In this document: positions 63,403-64,000 of the stretch, in pieces
Layout: every line of letters begins with the position of its first letter
How positions within the stretch are numbered: the first letter of the stretch is position 1
DNA from: Paraglaciecola sp.
Lineage (GTDB): Bacteria > Pseudomonadota > Gammaproteobacteria > Enterobacterales > Alteromonadaceae
Direction of reading: 5' to 3'
NCBI GenBank assembly: GCA_009993955.1
Contig: JAACSL010000005.1
Span: 85,995 to 149,994, forward strand
DNA: 64,000 nt
The notes under the pieces: model-generated
The model's database searches: none
What the model saw: only the letters and a program-made list of their open reading frames with translations
Told to the model about the DNA's origin: nothing
Program-made: the position numbers and the translations under genes

Positions 63403-63966
63403 CTAGGGTGTATTTTGGTTTTCTTGTGCAAATTTTTGCATGGTGTCACTGACGGTCTGATAGCTCGAGCCGTACTTTTCATATAGTGCTGTGAACTTTT
63501 TGTTTTGCATGAGCCGCTGCCACGCTGCTTGCAATTGCTGAAAGCGTTCTTCACTGACGGACTGGCGACTGAAACCAAAATAAATGGGGTTCTCAGAAAA
63601 GCTTAATTTTTGTACCAGTATCTGTTCATCAAATACACCAACTTTATAAAAATACCGTGCAACGGTCTCTTCTTCTAAAATCGCATCTACTCGTCCTTTG
63701 GCAATCATGCCTACTCGATTAGCATTACTGGTGATGTTGACTAACTTGGTTTTTAATTCGCTATCTCGCACCAGATTTTCCAGCCCATCGCCATAATATG
63801 TGCCTTGGGTTTTACCAATCAAACCTGGAAAATTTTTGAGGTCTTCGTTGTTTTGCAAGAGGTGAGCAAATTTGTTGTGCACGATGAGCACTATCCGCTC
63901 AATGGCATGCGGACCAATAAAGTAACTAACCTGAGATCGGTTTAAGCAGCCACCATCGCATTTCTC
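63403..63966 (-). pseudogene. Solute-binding-like protein, apparently frameshifted near its N-terminus
   Basis: The open frame gives 187 residues of a family-3 solute-binding fold: FIGPHAIERIVLIVHNKFA, GLIGKTQGTYYGDGLENL, NANRVGMIAKGRVDAILEEE and FGFSRQSVSEERFQQLQAAW. The frame is closed by TGA at 63969-63967 and has no ATG before the conserved segment EKCDGGCLNRS. Another frame across the junction reads SLNISDVERNA, consistent with the missing upstream sequence. So the gene probably starts outside the window and carries a one- or two-base shift here. The alternative is a short protein from GTG 63891. Confidence 0.55.
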
Positions 63967-64000
63967 TCAACGTCGCTAATATTAAGGGATGGCTTATTTT

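Noticed and set aside
1..64000. Long open frames antisense to the RND, SMC, nuclease and other large genes
   Set aside because: They are shadows of the coding frames, lack ribosome sites and domain content, and lie wholly inside well-supported genes.
1..64000. CRISPR arrays, tRNA genes, insertion sequences or integrase genes
   Set aside because: I looked for regularly spaced repeats, cloverleaf ends with CCA and transposase or integrase motifs and saw none; a covariance-model search was not possible here.

Overview
The window reads as chromosomal DNA of a marine gammaproteobacterium, most likely of the Alteromonadales (Glaciecola/Paraglaciecola/Aliiglaciecola-like). The basis is the classical gammaproteobacterial block lptD-surA-pdxA-rsmA-apaG-apaH with djlA upstream, an exosortase-A (XrtA) exopolysaccharide locus, a GlyGly-CTERM protein, an ExeM/NucH-type nuclease and moderate GC. 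The genus is inference. I saw no tRNA, rRNA, CRISPR array, insertion sequence or prophage.

Region 1 (1-18.4 kb) is an exopolysaccharide/protein-sorting locus. Rightward genes encode a GT4 glycosyltransferase, a Wzx-type flippase, an XrtA-type glycosyltransferase, a hexapeptide acetyltransferase and a large exported di-haem HzsA-related protein. A leftward operon encodes a polyprenyl sugar-phosphate transferase, a polysaccharide deacetylase and an exosortase A fused to an EpsI domain. The divergent rightward operon encodes the export lipoprotein, chain-length protein, tyrosine autokinase and an outer-membrane barrel-like protein. An acyltransferase-3 and a pyruvyl transferase, which could decorate the polymer, follow on the minus strand.

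Region 2 (18.5-31 kb) holds a CPA2 K+/H+ antiporter, a small membrane protein, a LysE exporter, and a leftward three-gene cassette (SMC-like ATPase, small kite-like protein, kleisin-like protein) resembling MukBEF/MksBEF/Wadjet but with no nuclease partner beside it. Next come a TolB-N/TPR membrane protein and a convergent PEP-CTERM-like surface protein.

Region 3 (31-42 kb) is mixed accessory and housekeeping DNA: a cyclophilin, a DUF6435 protein, a degenerate AAA protein, a WYL regulator, a RES/Xre toxin-antitoxin operon with a visible palindromic operator, an RND efflux pair, a lipoprotein with a decayed Nudix domain and an acyl-CoA dehydrogenase.

Region 4 (41.9-47.3 kb) is the most interesting part. 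A 1469-residue secreted protein carries three lamin-tail repeats, two different nuclease domains and a C-terminal dockerin. Thirty-three bases downstream on the same strand is a cohesin-like protein with a PEP-CTERM tail. A good sigma-54 promoter match precedes the pair. The simplest reading is a minimal cohesin-dockerin device that holds an extracellular nuclease at the cell surface through exosortase A.

Region 5 (47.3-64 kb) is mostly core: SPFH and ribbon-helix-helix genes, a GlyGly-CTERM protein, djlA, the lptD-apaH operon, a chemotaxis receptor, aspartate kinase lysC with a previously untracked 59-residue gene behind it, an amidase, a DUF192 protein and a solute-binding-like protein that looks frameshifted at the window edge.
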